A DNA stretch of 37,909 nucleotides from Ignavibacteria bacterium (GTDB lineage Bacteria; Bacteroidota; Ignavibacteria; Tepidaquicellales; OLB5): positions 1-37,909 of the forward strand of contig JANWKI010000097.1 in NCBI GenBank assembly GCA_025451455.1, written 5' to 3'. Shown here in pieces: positions 8,471 to 16,570 of this stretch (position 1 is the first letter of the stretch; the number at the start of each line of letters is the position of its first letter). Position numbers and translations under genes: made by a program. The notes beneath the pieces are model-generated. The model had not been told where the DNA came from, did not search any database, and saw only the letters and a program-made list of their open reading frames with translations.

Positions 8471-9826
8471 TTATTTTGAGTGTACTGTTAAATCTGTTGA
8501 ATTCCCGGTTTCATTCGGTCTCAATTTCTCAATTTCGAGCGCAAGCATATTCTGCATTTGTTCAAACTTCGCAAGCTTGTCCTTCAGTTCATCATTTTCA
8601 GTTTCTAAGTCTTCGCATTTTGAATTCAGTTCCTGAATAGCTTTCACCATTATTGGGAGTAAGTTCCCGGGTGTAGCCTCCCACTTCTCTGGATTGTCCT
8701 TCAGAACCAGGTTAAGCCATTCGGTATTTGCTGTTGTCTGCGCTTCGTCAAGCTCCTGTGCAATAAATCCTGCCGTCGGTGATTCCTGAACCTTGCTGCC
8801 GTCTGAAATATTATCATCATACCACTCACGTTTATCCCAGTTAAACTGGCGGGGTTTGAGCTTTGCGATGAAATCCAGCCCAAGTGAAAGGTCTTTTATG
8901 TTTTTCTTATCTCGTGCATCTGAAAGGCTTGTTATTGTAGTTACATTACACCGAAGGGAAGTAATCTGGTTATTGCCAAGGGTAATCTGATTAGAAACCG
9001 TTGCAATGCTTGAGAATGCATTATAGCCGATTAGCGTATTATTGCTTCCGGTTGTAATATTATAGCCGGCTGAATCACCAACTGCAGTATTATGTATCCC
9101 CGAAGAATTAGAAAATAATGAATATGTGCCCATACCGCTGTTACTGTAACCCGTTGTATTACTAAAAAGAGATTCATATCCTATTGTCGAATTATTTGAG
9201 CCTGTGGTGTTGGTAAATAGAGAAAGTCTTCCGAATGCTGAATTATAATTACCAGTGTTGTTTTCACCTAACGAATAATCTCCGAAGGCTGAATTCTCGT
9301 CACCAGTGATGTTGTTTAACAGCGCGGCAAATCCAAATGCTGAATTATGTTTCCCTGTGGTGTTGGAAGAAAGCGAACTCAATCCGAATGCCGAATTATT
9401 ATTGCCTGTTGTGTTGGAAGATAGCGAGGAGTAACCAAATGCGCAATTACTGTATCCTGATGTTAGGCTCTGCAAAGAAAAGCAGCCCACAGCCGTATTA
9501 TAGCTTGTCGCCGCACCTACGCCGCTCATTGTAAAGTTGCCCGAATTAATCCCTATAAATGTGTTATTACCAACTGCGCCCGGGGACTGGTAATTGTGTA
9601 TAAATCTGCTTGTTCCCTTATAAATTACCCCCAGGGTTGAGTCAGAAGTGACAGGCAGCAATATATTCCTGTTCAGCGTTAAATTCCCGGTTGACTGGCT
9701 TAAAGAAAGGTATGTACTTGAGCTGTTTTTAATTGAAAATAAACCGTTTGTGCCAAGAGTGTTCGTAATGTTTTGAGAGGAAGTATGAACAATTAAGCAC
9801 ATTAGTAAAACTATTGAGAACTTCAT
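8471..9826 (-). CDS. Surface fibre-like protein with 17-aa YadA-head-like repeats and C-terminal peptidase S74 chaperone domain
   Basis: About 10 units of SNTTGNNNSAFGLSSLS type; SDARDKKNIKDLSLGLDFIAKLKPRQFNW...SPTAGFIAQELDEAQ; C-terminal coiled coil. Confidence 0.85.
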   Translation of the reverse strand: MKFSIVLLMCLIVHTSSQNITNTLGTNGLFSIKNSSSTYLSLSQSTGNLTLNRNILLPVTSDSTLGVIYKGTSRFIHNYQSPGAVGNNTFIGINSGNFTMSGVGAATSYNTAVGCFSLQSLTSGYSNCAFGYSSLSSNTTGNNNSAFGLSSLSSNTTGKHNSAFGFAALLNNITGDENSAFGDYSLGENNTGNYNSAFGRLSLFTNTTGSNNSTIGYESLFSNTTGYSNSGMGTYSLFSNSSGIHNTAVGDSAGYNITTGSNNTLIGYNAFSSIATVSNQITLGNNQITSLRCNVTTITSLSDARDKKNIKDLSLGLDFIAKLKPRQFNWDKREWYDDNISDGSKVQESPTAGFIAQELDEAQTTANTEWLNLVLKDNPEKWEATPGNLLPIMVKAIQELNSKCEDLETENDELKDKLAKFEQMQNMLALEIEKLRPNETGNSTDLTVHSK

Positions 9827-9881
9827 TTTTACACCCCTTTTTAAATTTATCCAATTAGTGAAATCCCGGTTTCAGATACTC

Positions 9882-9916
9882 TCAACTTATTAATTCAGTG
9901 TCGGGTAAGCAAAGAA
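9882..9916 (-). promoter_or_regulatory. Candidate promoter of secreted operon A (shared TTTGCTTACC -33 element)
   Basis: GGGTAAGCAAAGAA (9903-9916, + strand) is identical over 14 bp to 16520-16533; degenerate -7 TAAGTTGA (9882-9889, minus strand). Confidence 0.45.
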
Positions 9917-10005
9917 TATTTGGGGGTTTTAATACAGAAAAATCTCGATATTTATTGTTTTATTAATAATAATTAAGCATTTTATACCATAATTTAATAC
10001 AGTAA

Positions 10006-11436
10006 ATGAAATCAAGCAGACTCATTCATTTTTTGAATGCTTTTACGGAAAAAGATTCAAAGGATTTTGGCAAATTCCTTCGTTCGCCATATTTCAGTGA
10101 CGGCAGAAAATATTCGTCCCTTTATGCGGAAATTGTGAAATATGGACCCGATTACCAGGATGTATCCTTATCAAAAGAAACCTTATATAAAGCAATTTTC
10201 CCCTCAAAAAGATACAATGTTCATACTATAAATACTCTGATTACCGGACTAACCGGGATGGCAAAAAAATTTACAGCTATTTCAAGTCTTACAGATGATA
10301 AAAACAGGATCAGCATTGAACACCTGAAATGGTCAAGAGAGAGGAATTTAATTAAGTACAGTAATCAGAAGGTGCAGCAGATGATAAATAAATTCAGCAA
10401 TACCGCTTTAAACGATGATGACTATTTAAGTTTGTTTGAACTGCATGATTTGCTGGCGCTCGGGCTTGGAGATGATAAGGAAAAAAACAAACGCATGTTA
10501 ATTAATTATTCAAAAACTGCATCGGCAGTGGAGAGCTTCTGCACGATCAAGATAATGAAAGCTATGACTGAAGCCAGAATGATGAATTCTTCAATGGGAG
10601 AAGATCTGAGCTGGCTTGAGGAACGATATAAATTTTTAGCGAATGAAGACCTGCTTCCGGAAGACCCGAAAATAAAACTATTGTATTATCTTTACAGCCT
10701 TTTCGCCGGCTATGATCAAAGATCAGAAGGATACTATGCCAAAATCATTAAACTGGAAAATGAATTTGATAAATACCTGTCATTTGATGATAAAGTTTTC
10801 GTTTACTGGCAAATGGAACAGTATTGCCTGAATTATGATGTCTTCAATTTGACCGCAAAATATTCAAATGAAAAATGGAGATGTACAAAAGAAATGCTTG
10901 GTGCAATGGTTAATACCAAAGACGTAATTTCCGATATCGGATACAGAAATTGTATCAGGAGGGCAGTTGCAAGAAAAGAATTTGATTTCGCGCTGTATAT
11001 TATGGATTCCCTATATGACAGAATAGATGCACACAAAGAAGATACTTATAACTACTGCAGAGCTTACTACCATCTTTATGTAAAAGAATTTGAGCTTTCC
11101 TTTCAGTATTTAAATAAATTACACCACAGCTTTTTCAGATCTCAGTTTATTGTAAAAGAATTACTGGCAATGCTGTATTTTGAAACCGGCAAATTTGAAG
11201 AGATATATTATATTATTGACAGTTACAAGCATCTGTACAAACAGAACAGGAAACTGAAATATGCCGATGTGGAGACAAAGCTTTTTATAGATTGCATTAA
11301 GTCTCTAACAATTTTCAGAACAGAAAAAAGCCCAAAAGCACTCGAAGAGATTCAGTTTTTGCTTGGAAAGGAATTCACTCCTTATAAAAACTGGTTCGAA
11401 GACAGGCTGGCAGAAATGCAAAGAAACAAATATTGA
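10006..11436 (+). CDS. Uncharacterised all-helical cytoplasmic protein, paralog A
   Basis: 476 aa, no signal peptide; RLIHFLNAFTEKDSKDFGKFLRSPYFSDGRKY...LSKETLYKAIFPSKRYNVHTIN aligns with 16604 and 23992 proteins. Confidence 0.85.
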   Translation: MKSSRLIHFLNAFTEKDSKDFGKFLRSPYFSDGRKYSSLYAEIVKYGPDYQDVSLSKETLYKAIFPSKRYNVHTINTLITGLTGMAKKFTAISSLTDDKNRISIEHLKWSRERNLIKYSNQKVQQMINKFSNTALNDDDYLSLFELHDLLALGLGDDKEKNKRMLINYSKTASAVESFCTIKIMKAMTEARMMNSSMGEDLSWLEERYKFLANEDLLPEDPKIKLLYYLYSLFAGYDQRSEGYYAKIIKLENEFDKYLSFDDKVFVYWQMEQYCLNYDVFNLTAKYSNEKWRCTKEMLGAMVNTKDVISDIGYRNCIRRAVARKEFDFALYIMDSLYDRIDAHKEDTYNYCRAYYHLYVKEFELSFQYLNKLHHSFFRSQFIVKELLAMLYFETGKFEEIYYIIDSYKHLYKQNRKLKYADVETKLFIDCIKSLTIFRTEKSPKALEEIQFLLGKEFTPYKNWFEDRLAEMQRNKY

Positions 11437-11481
11437 GTGTTGACTGTATTTTAAACTATCAATTGAAATAAGGCAATTTAC

Positions 11482-11528
11482 TTTACCAATCCGTCAAAGC
11501 CGGATTTCAAAAATAACTTCGTTATTTT
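11482..11528. terminator. Bidirectional double-hairpin element between convergent genes (copy 1)
   Basis: AATCCG-TCAAAGC-CGGATT (11488-11506) then AAAATAAC-TTC-GTTATTTT (11510-11528); near-identical to 18120-18166. Confidence 0.65.
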
Positions 11529-12349
11529 ATCAATATCATCTTTAATGTTTTGGAGAATTTCTGAGCGCCCCCTTCAACAATGATACGGTAAAAATACACC
11601 CCCGATGCAAGATTCGTGCCGTCAAACTCAGCGGAGTAATACCCCGCTAGCTTTGTTTCATTGACGATTGATACAGTCTCTTTTCCCAGAATATCATAAA
11701 GCCTGATTGTGACTTTTCCGTCCACGGGTATTTCATAATCTATCTTACTCTTCGGATTTGAGGGATTCGGGTAATTCTGACCTAAAGAAAAAACATTTGG
11801 CGGGACAATTACAACATCACTTTCCAGCTCAAAGTATTCAAAATTACCGTTGTAATCTAATTGCTTAAGGCGGTATTTGTATGAACCGGTTTGAAGTTTT
11901 TTATCTTCAAAAAAGTAACTTTTTGGGGTATTAGAAGTGCCTTCTCCTGGAATAAAAGCGATTTTCTGCCACCCAGAAGTCCCTCCTTCGGGGGGATATC
12001 GGGGGGTTTTTCTTTCAATATCAAACCCTGAATTATTCATCTCGGCCTCTGTTATCCAACTTAAAGCGGCATTGTTCTTATTTACCGAAAAAGTGAAAGA
12101 GGAAAGCAGGACAGGAAGCGGTCCCTGGCAAATTGTTCCACCGCCTGAATATGTGCCGTTGATAATAATTGCATCGGCGCAAACATCGGCTCCAGTGCTT
12201 ATATCAATCATCGAGCCGGGATCGTAAGTTATGTTGCTTTGCGCATATTGCAGATTACAGACTAGTAAATTGCATATTAAAATGATAAATATCTTAGTTT
12301 TTCCACCCAAGGCGGATTGACCCAGAGGGTGCCCCACTTCGTTCAACAT
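11522..12349 (-). CDS. Secreted T9SS-sorted protein, paralog of 7676-8434
   Basis: KTKIFIILICNLLVCNLQYAQSNITYDPGSMIDISTGADVCADAIIINGTYSGGGTICQGPLPVLLSSF; C-terminal YPNPSNPKSKIDYEIP...FSKTLKMILIK; N-terminus extended by 15 codons. Confidence 0.8.
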   Translation of the reverse strand: MLNEVGHPLGQSALGGKTKIFIILICNLLVCNLQYAQSNITYDPGSMIDISTGADVCADAIIINGTYSGGGTICQGPLPVLLSSFTFSVNKNNAALSWITEAEMNNSGFDIERKTPRYPPEGGTSGWQKIAFIPGEGTSNTPKSYFFEDKKLQTGSYKYRLKQLDYNGNFEYFELESDVVIVPPNVFSLGQNYPNPSNPKSKIDYEIPVDGKVTIRLYDILGKETVSIVNETKLAGYYSAEFDGTNLASGVYFYRIIVEGGAQKFSKTLKMILIK

Positions 12350-12350
12350 A

Positions 12351-14030
12351 TTATTTCTCGCCTAGTTTGACCTCTTTTATGTCGCTGTCTTTTTCTTTGA
12401 GTTTTTCAATCTCACTCACAAGTATATTTTGTGTTAGTTCCAATTTTAAAAGCAATTGTTTAATCTCTTCGTTTTCACTCTTAAGTTTAACGCTTTCAAC
12501 TTTTAACTTCTCACTTTCAACCCTTATTTCATCATTCTCAGCCTTTAATTCCTGCATAGCCTTTACCATTATAGGTAGCAAGTTCCCAGGTGTAGCCTCC
12601 CACTTCTCTGGATTGTCCTTCAGAACCAGGTTAAGCCATTCGGTATTTGCTGTTGTCTGCGCTTCGTCAAGCTCCTGAGCAATAAATCCTGCAGTGGGTG
12701 TTTCCTGCATTTTGCTGCCGTCTGAAATATTATCGTCATACCACTCACGCTTATCCCAGTTGAACTGGCGGGGTTTTAGTTTGGAGATAAAATCAAGCCC
12801 AAGACTTAAATCTGCAATATTTTTCTTATCACGCATATCTGATAAAGAGGTTATTGTTGTAACATTGCAGCGGAGAGATGAAACAAATCCATTTCCAAGC
12901 GTTACCTGATCCGTTGCAGTAGGTGATGTTGGCGCTGCATCAATGCCTATGCAGGTTAAATTGGCGCCTGTGGTAATTGTAGAGCCGGCGTTAAACCCCA
13001 AGGCAGTATTATAGTTGCCGTTGTTATTGTAAAGAGAAGAATCTCCAACTGCAGTATTCTGAAAACCCACGGTATTCCAGACTAAAGTAAGGCGACCTAA
13101 AGTCGTATTACGGGTGCCCGAAGTATTATTGTACATTGAATTGTTTCCAATAACTGTATTTCGGGAACCAGTACTATTATTTACTAAAGTATTCTGTCCC
13201 ACGGCTATGTTTTCAGATCCTGTGGTATTGTACAACATGGCATAATTCCCCACGGCTATGTTAGAATTTCCCGAGCTGTTTGTATACAAAGTAGAATGGC
13301 CCAAAGCAATGTTTGAAAAACCGGAGGTGTTGGAATATAAGGTCTGAGACCCTATTGCAGTATTATAACCACCAACGGAATTGGAGAATAATGACTGATA
13401 TCCCAAAGCTGTATTTAAATTACCCGTAGAGTTAGTATTTAAAGAAAAAGAGCCCACAGCCGTGTTATTTTGGCCGATGCTGTTGGCCATTAAGGATCCT
13501 GATCCCAGAGAGGTGTTATTATTTCCGGTGGTGTTTGCAAGTAAAGAATAACGTCCCAAAGCGGTGTTGTTATTTCCGGTGGAGTTGGTGTATAAAGAAT
13601 ACCTACCCATAGCAGTGTTATAATTTCCGGTCGAGTTGGTATATAAAGAATAACTTCCCACCGCTGTGTTTTCATATCCCGTAGAATTACTGAATAAAGT
13701 ACTCTCTCCAATCGCCGTGTTAAGTACTCCTGTCATTGTAAAATTTCCGGAGTTTACACCCAGGAATGTATTTTGAGTTCCGTAGTTGTGTATGAACCTG
13801 TCCAGCCCTTTAAAAACTACTCCCGTTGTTGGGCTTGTTGTATAGGGTATACTCATGCTCCTGTTGAGCGACAAATAACCCAATGACTGACTAAGTGTCA
13901 AGTAACTTGTTGAGCCGTCTTTGATAGTGAACACGCCGCTTGTGCCAAGAGTGTTGGTAATGTTCTGCGCAATTGACAGATTCCAGATCAACAGATTGCA
14001 CATAAAAATGACGAGTATTTTGATTTTCAT
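12351..14030 (-). CDS. Surface fibre-like protein with about 15 x 17-aa repeats and C-terminal S74 chaperone domain
   Basis: Repeats TNSTGNYNTAMGRYSLY / TNSTGNNNTALGRYSLL...; SDMRDKKNIADLSLGLDFISKLKPRQFNW; coiled-coil tail; paralog of 8471-9826. Confidence 0.87.
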   Translation of the reverse strand: MKIKILVIFMCNLLIWNLSIAQNITNTLGTSGVFTIKDGSTSYLTLSQSLGYLSLNRSMSIPYTTSPTTGVVFKGLDRFIHNYGTQNTFLGVNSGNFTMTGVLNTAIGESTLFSNSTGYENTAVGSYSLYTNSTGNYNTAMGRYSLYTNSTGNNNTALGRYSLLANTTGNNNTSLGSGSLMANSIGQNNTAVGSFSLNTNSTGNLNTALGYQSLFSNSVGGYNTAIGSQTLYSNTSGFSNIALGHSTLYTNSSGNSNIAVGNYAMLYNTTGSENIAVGQNTLVNNSTGSRNTVIGNNSMYNNTSGTRNTTLGRLTLVWNTVGFQNTAVGDSSLYNNNGNYNTALGFNAGSTITTGANLTCIGIDAAPTSPTATDQVTLGNGFVSSLRCNVTTITSLSDMRDKKNIADLSLGLDFISKLKPRQFNWDKREWYDDNISDGSKMQETPTAGFIAQELDEAQTTANTEWLNLVLKDNPEKWEATPGNLLPIMVKAMQELKAENDEIRVESEKLKVESVKLKSENEEIKQLLLKLELTQNILVSEIEKLKEKDSDIKEVKLGEK

Positions 14031-14105
14031 AACAATTCTATTATTAATTTTTATTTTCCACTCTATCGGGTATTTCTTTAGCGAACGCAGATTTTTTATG
14101 GTAGC

Positions 14106-14975
14106 CTATTTTTCCAGATCGGTCCACCAGAGGTCATCAATTTTAATAAGCGGAACTACATCTCCTATTTTTTCTCCTATCGTGCATTGATATCCTGCCT
14201 CGATGTTCTCACTCATTTTCAATTTTGATACTTCGTTTTTTATTGTATTAATATATTTGGCTGATTTCTCGTTAAATTCGTCAATTGTAATTTTCCCGTT
14301 TTGGAAATCCTCTCCCAGTTTTCTCATTTCTTCATTTGAATTAACAAGGTTGCCCTCATCGTATTTCTTCAGTTCCACTTTAACTGTACCTTCGTATACT
14401 TTGATAGTATTTTCTCCATCCTTGTGAATTACGGTAAATTCTGTTCCGCTCCATCCTATTGACATATAAGGTAGGCTGATTTCATAGCTTCTTTTCCCTT
14501 CAACAAAAGTATGAGTCATGAAATGAATTAATCCACCGTCAAGTATAAGCAGCTTCGTATTCATATTGAGTATGTCACAAGCACTTTTGGGGATATTTAT
14601 CTTGCTGTCTGCGCCTACCCAAAACTTGAAATCATTGCCTCTATTAGGCATTTTGATATATGCCTTGCTGTCAGGGCCAGTTTCGATATCTTCACCGGGT
14701 TTCAATTGGTCACCAGGCTTCAACTGCCTCTTTTCGTATGTTTCCATGCTGTCTTTCTCGCCACAAATATCAACGATTTCCCATTTTATAACCGTTCCTA
14801 TTACTTTTCCTTCTACATCTTCCACTTTTAGAGAACAGGGCTCATCGGATTTAAAAGTGTTTACACCAGCTCCGTCATAAAGAAGCGAATCAATTGTGCC
14901 AAAACCGAGAAAATTAATTCTTTGAGCAAACAAACTGCTTGCTGCAACCAAAAACAAAAAAATTAAGTTTTTCAT
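14106..14975 (-). CDS. Secreted FecR-domain protein
   Basis: Signal peptide MKNLIFLFLVAASSLFAQ; KLLILDGGLIHFMTHT...SLPYMSIGWSGTEFTVIHKDGENTIKVYEGTVKVEL typical of FecR-type domains. Confidence 0.75.
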   Translation of the reverse strand: MKNLIFLFLVAASSLFAQRINFLGFGTIDSLLYDGAGVNTFKSDEPCSLKVEDVEGKVIGTVIKWEIVDICGEKDSMETYEKRQLKPGDQLKPGEDIETGPDSKAYIKMPNRGNDFKFWVGADSKINIPKSACDILNMNTKLLILDGGLIHFMTHTFVEGKRSYEISLPYMSIGWSGTEFTVIHKDGENTIKVYEGTVKVELKKYDEGNLVNSNEEMRKLGEDFQNGKITIDEFNEKSAKYINTIKNEVSKLKMSENIEAGYQCTIGEKIGDVVPLIKIDDLWWTDLEK

Positions 14976-14984
14976 GATATTATA

Positions 14985-16205
14985 TTATTTAACCAGTATC
15001 ATTTTCCGTGTTTGAGTGAACCCTCCAGCAACCAGCTTATAATAATATACTCCGCTTGGATATCCAGATGCGTTCCAGTCAACCTCATATATACCCGGCT
15101 TTAGCTGCCAGTTTACCAGAATTTCAACTTGACTTCCCAATACATTATAAACTGTGATTAATATATCGGATGATTTCGAAATTTGAATTGTGAATTTCGT
15201 TGACGGATTGAAAGGATTGGGATAGTTTTGCCCTAAAGAATACTGTGCCGGGACAAGTTCTGAAATCGTTTTAATACCTATAACCTCAGCAAGCGGCCTT
15301 CTGTAAACGCTGTTATTGGTGCCGGCAAAAATGTAATTATTTATTATACATAAAGAATTTATTTGAAAACTGGTTAAACCCTCATTTCTTTGTATCCAGT
15401 TTATTCCATTATCATTGGATACAAACACACCGTTATTATCAGTACCTGCAAAGATGTTATTTCCGGTAACCGTTAATGATTTAATATTTTGATTATTTAA
15501 ATTAGTATAATACCAGGTTATGGCGTTATCAGGAGAGTAAAATACACCATAAGCATATGCTCCTGCATAGACTTCATCTCCATTTACTGTTAACGCATCA
15601 ACCTCTCTATTTTGTAAAGTAGTTTGGGACCAGCTTGCACCGTTATCTGTAGATAAAAATACACCATTACCGGTTCCGGCAAAGACATTATTTCCGTTTA
15701 CTGCTAATGAATATACATATTGTCCGAATAAAGTTTGAGTCCAGCTTGTGCCGTTATTTGAAGATAAAAATAAACCAAAAGTGCCTGCAAAGGCATAATT
15801 CCCGCTTACTGCCATTGACCAGACATTTTGACTATTTAAAGGAGTTTGAAACCAGGAAGCGCCATTATTTGCAGAATAATATACACCATTAGAAAAAGTT
15901 CCAGCATAGACATTATTTCCCTGTGCTGCTATTGAATATACAATTTGATTGTTTAAGGAAGTTTGAGTCCAGCTTGAACCGGCATTGACTGATAAATAAA
16001 CACCATAACCGCCGCCGGTACCGGCAAAGATATTATTTCCGCCGGTTGCTGATGATAATACAGGTAAATTGCCCATACCGTTTGACACTTGCACCCATTG
16101 TGCCATTGAGTAGTTTGAAAAACCATAAAGTAATAAAATAGATAATACAATTGTTAATTTGATTGAGTTCCCCGATGAAAATCGGGATTTCATTAAGTTT
16201 GACAT
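14985..16205 (-). CDS. Secreted beta-propeller-like protein with T9SS sorting domain
   Basis: About 40-aa repeats NNVFAGTGNGVFLSTDNGASWSQT; C-terminal YPNPFNPSTKFTIQIS...GVYYYKLVAGGFTQTRKMILVK. Confidence 0.85.
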   Translation of the reverse strand: MSNLMKSRFSSGNSIKLTIVLSILLLYGFSNYSMAQWVQVSNGMGNLPVLSSATGGNNIFAGTGGGYGVYLSVNAGSSWTQTSLNNQIVYSIAAQGNNVYAGTFSNGVYYSANNGASWFQTPLNSQNVWSMAVSGNYAFAGTFGLFLSSNNGTSWTQTLFGQYVYSLAVNGNNVFAGTGNGVFLSTDNGASWSQTTLQNREVDALTVNGDEVYAGAYAYGVFYSPDNAITWYYTNLNNQNIKSLTVTGNNIFAGTDNNGVFVSNDNGINWIQRNEGLTSFQINSLCIINNYIFAGTNNSVYRRPLAEVIGIKTISELVPAQYSLGQNYPNPFNPSTKFTIQISKSSDILITVYNVLGSQVEILVNWQLKPGIYEVDWNASGYPSGVYYYKLVAGGFTQTRKMILVK

Positions 16206-16217
16206 TATATTCCCCTC

Positions 16218-16454
16218 CTAAATTTGTGAAAGAATAACAGAACTTATTAATATTGAAATTATTAACGTTTTCAAAACTTTATTGTTAAAATCGTTCCCGT
16301 TCTCACTTTTAATTGTTCCGTAAAAGAGCCTCATTGCACGGGCTATGTCTTTATCCTGGCTCGAATTTAATTCTTCCTGAACTTTTTTTATCAGCTTGTG
16401 TGTCGATTCTTTTAAGCGGTAACCCCTGGGAATTGTTTTTTTACCCGTATTCAT
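16218..16454 (-). CDS. Small RHH-like putative DNA-binding protein with C-terminal hydrophobic segment (ORF track start 16490)
   Basis: MNTGKKTIPRGYRLKESTHKLIKKVQEELNSSQDKDIARAMRLFYGTIK... matches the hidden ORF at 23675-23848; C-terminal VLKTLIISILISSVILSQI. Confidence 0.6.
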   Translation of the reverse strand: MNTGKKTIPRGYRLKESTHKLIKKVQEELNSSQDKDIARAMRLFYGTIKSENGNDFNNKVLKTLIISILISSVILSQI

Positions 16455-16472
16455 TGTTATTGATATTTTAGA

Positions 16473-16490
16473 GTGCACCTTAGGGTGCAC
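16473..16490. promoter_or_regulatory. Candidate operator GTGCAC-CTTAGG-GTGCAC
   Basis: Palindrome GTGCACCTTAGGGTGCAC; same GTGCAC-N6-GTGCAC layout at 23865-23882. Confidence 0.6.
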
Positions 16491-16497
16491 ATGGTTA

Positions 16498-16533
16498 CAA
16501 AGTTATGCAATTGAAGCAGGGGTAAGCAAAGAA
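16498..16533 (-). promoter_or_regulatory. Candidate promoter of secreted operon B
   Basis: Minus strand: TTTG (16527-16530), 21 nt, TAACTTTG (16498-16505); includes the shared TTTGCTTACCC. Confidence 0.55.
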
Positions 16534-16570
16534 ATTTTAGAACTGACTTAACGAGAATTCGGGCACAGTA

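Noticed and set aside
8471-9826. Possible CRISPR-like array because of regular 51-bp periodicity (also in 12351-14030)
   Set aside because: Units are degenerate, in-frame and translate to a 17-aa beta-structured repeat; no constant repeats with unique spacers, no cas genes.
12367-12909. Plus-strand ORFs 12367-12678 and 12694-12909 opposite the S74 gene
   Set aside because: Ser/Phe-rich antisense translations of the coiled-coil and S74 domain; no RBS or family resemblance.
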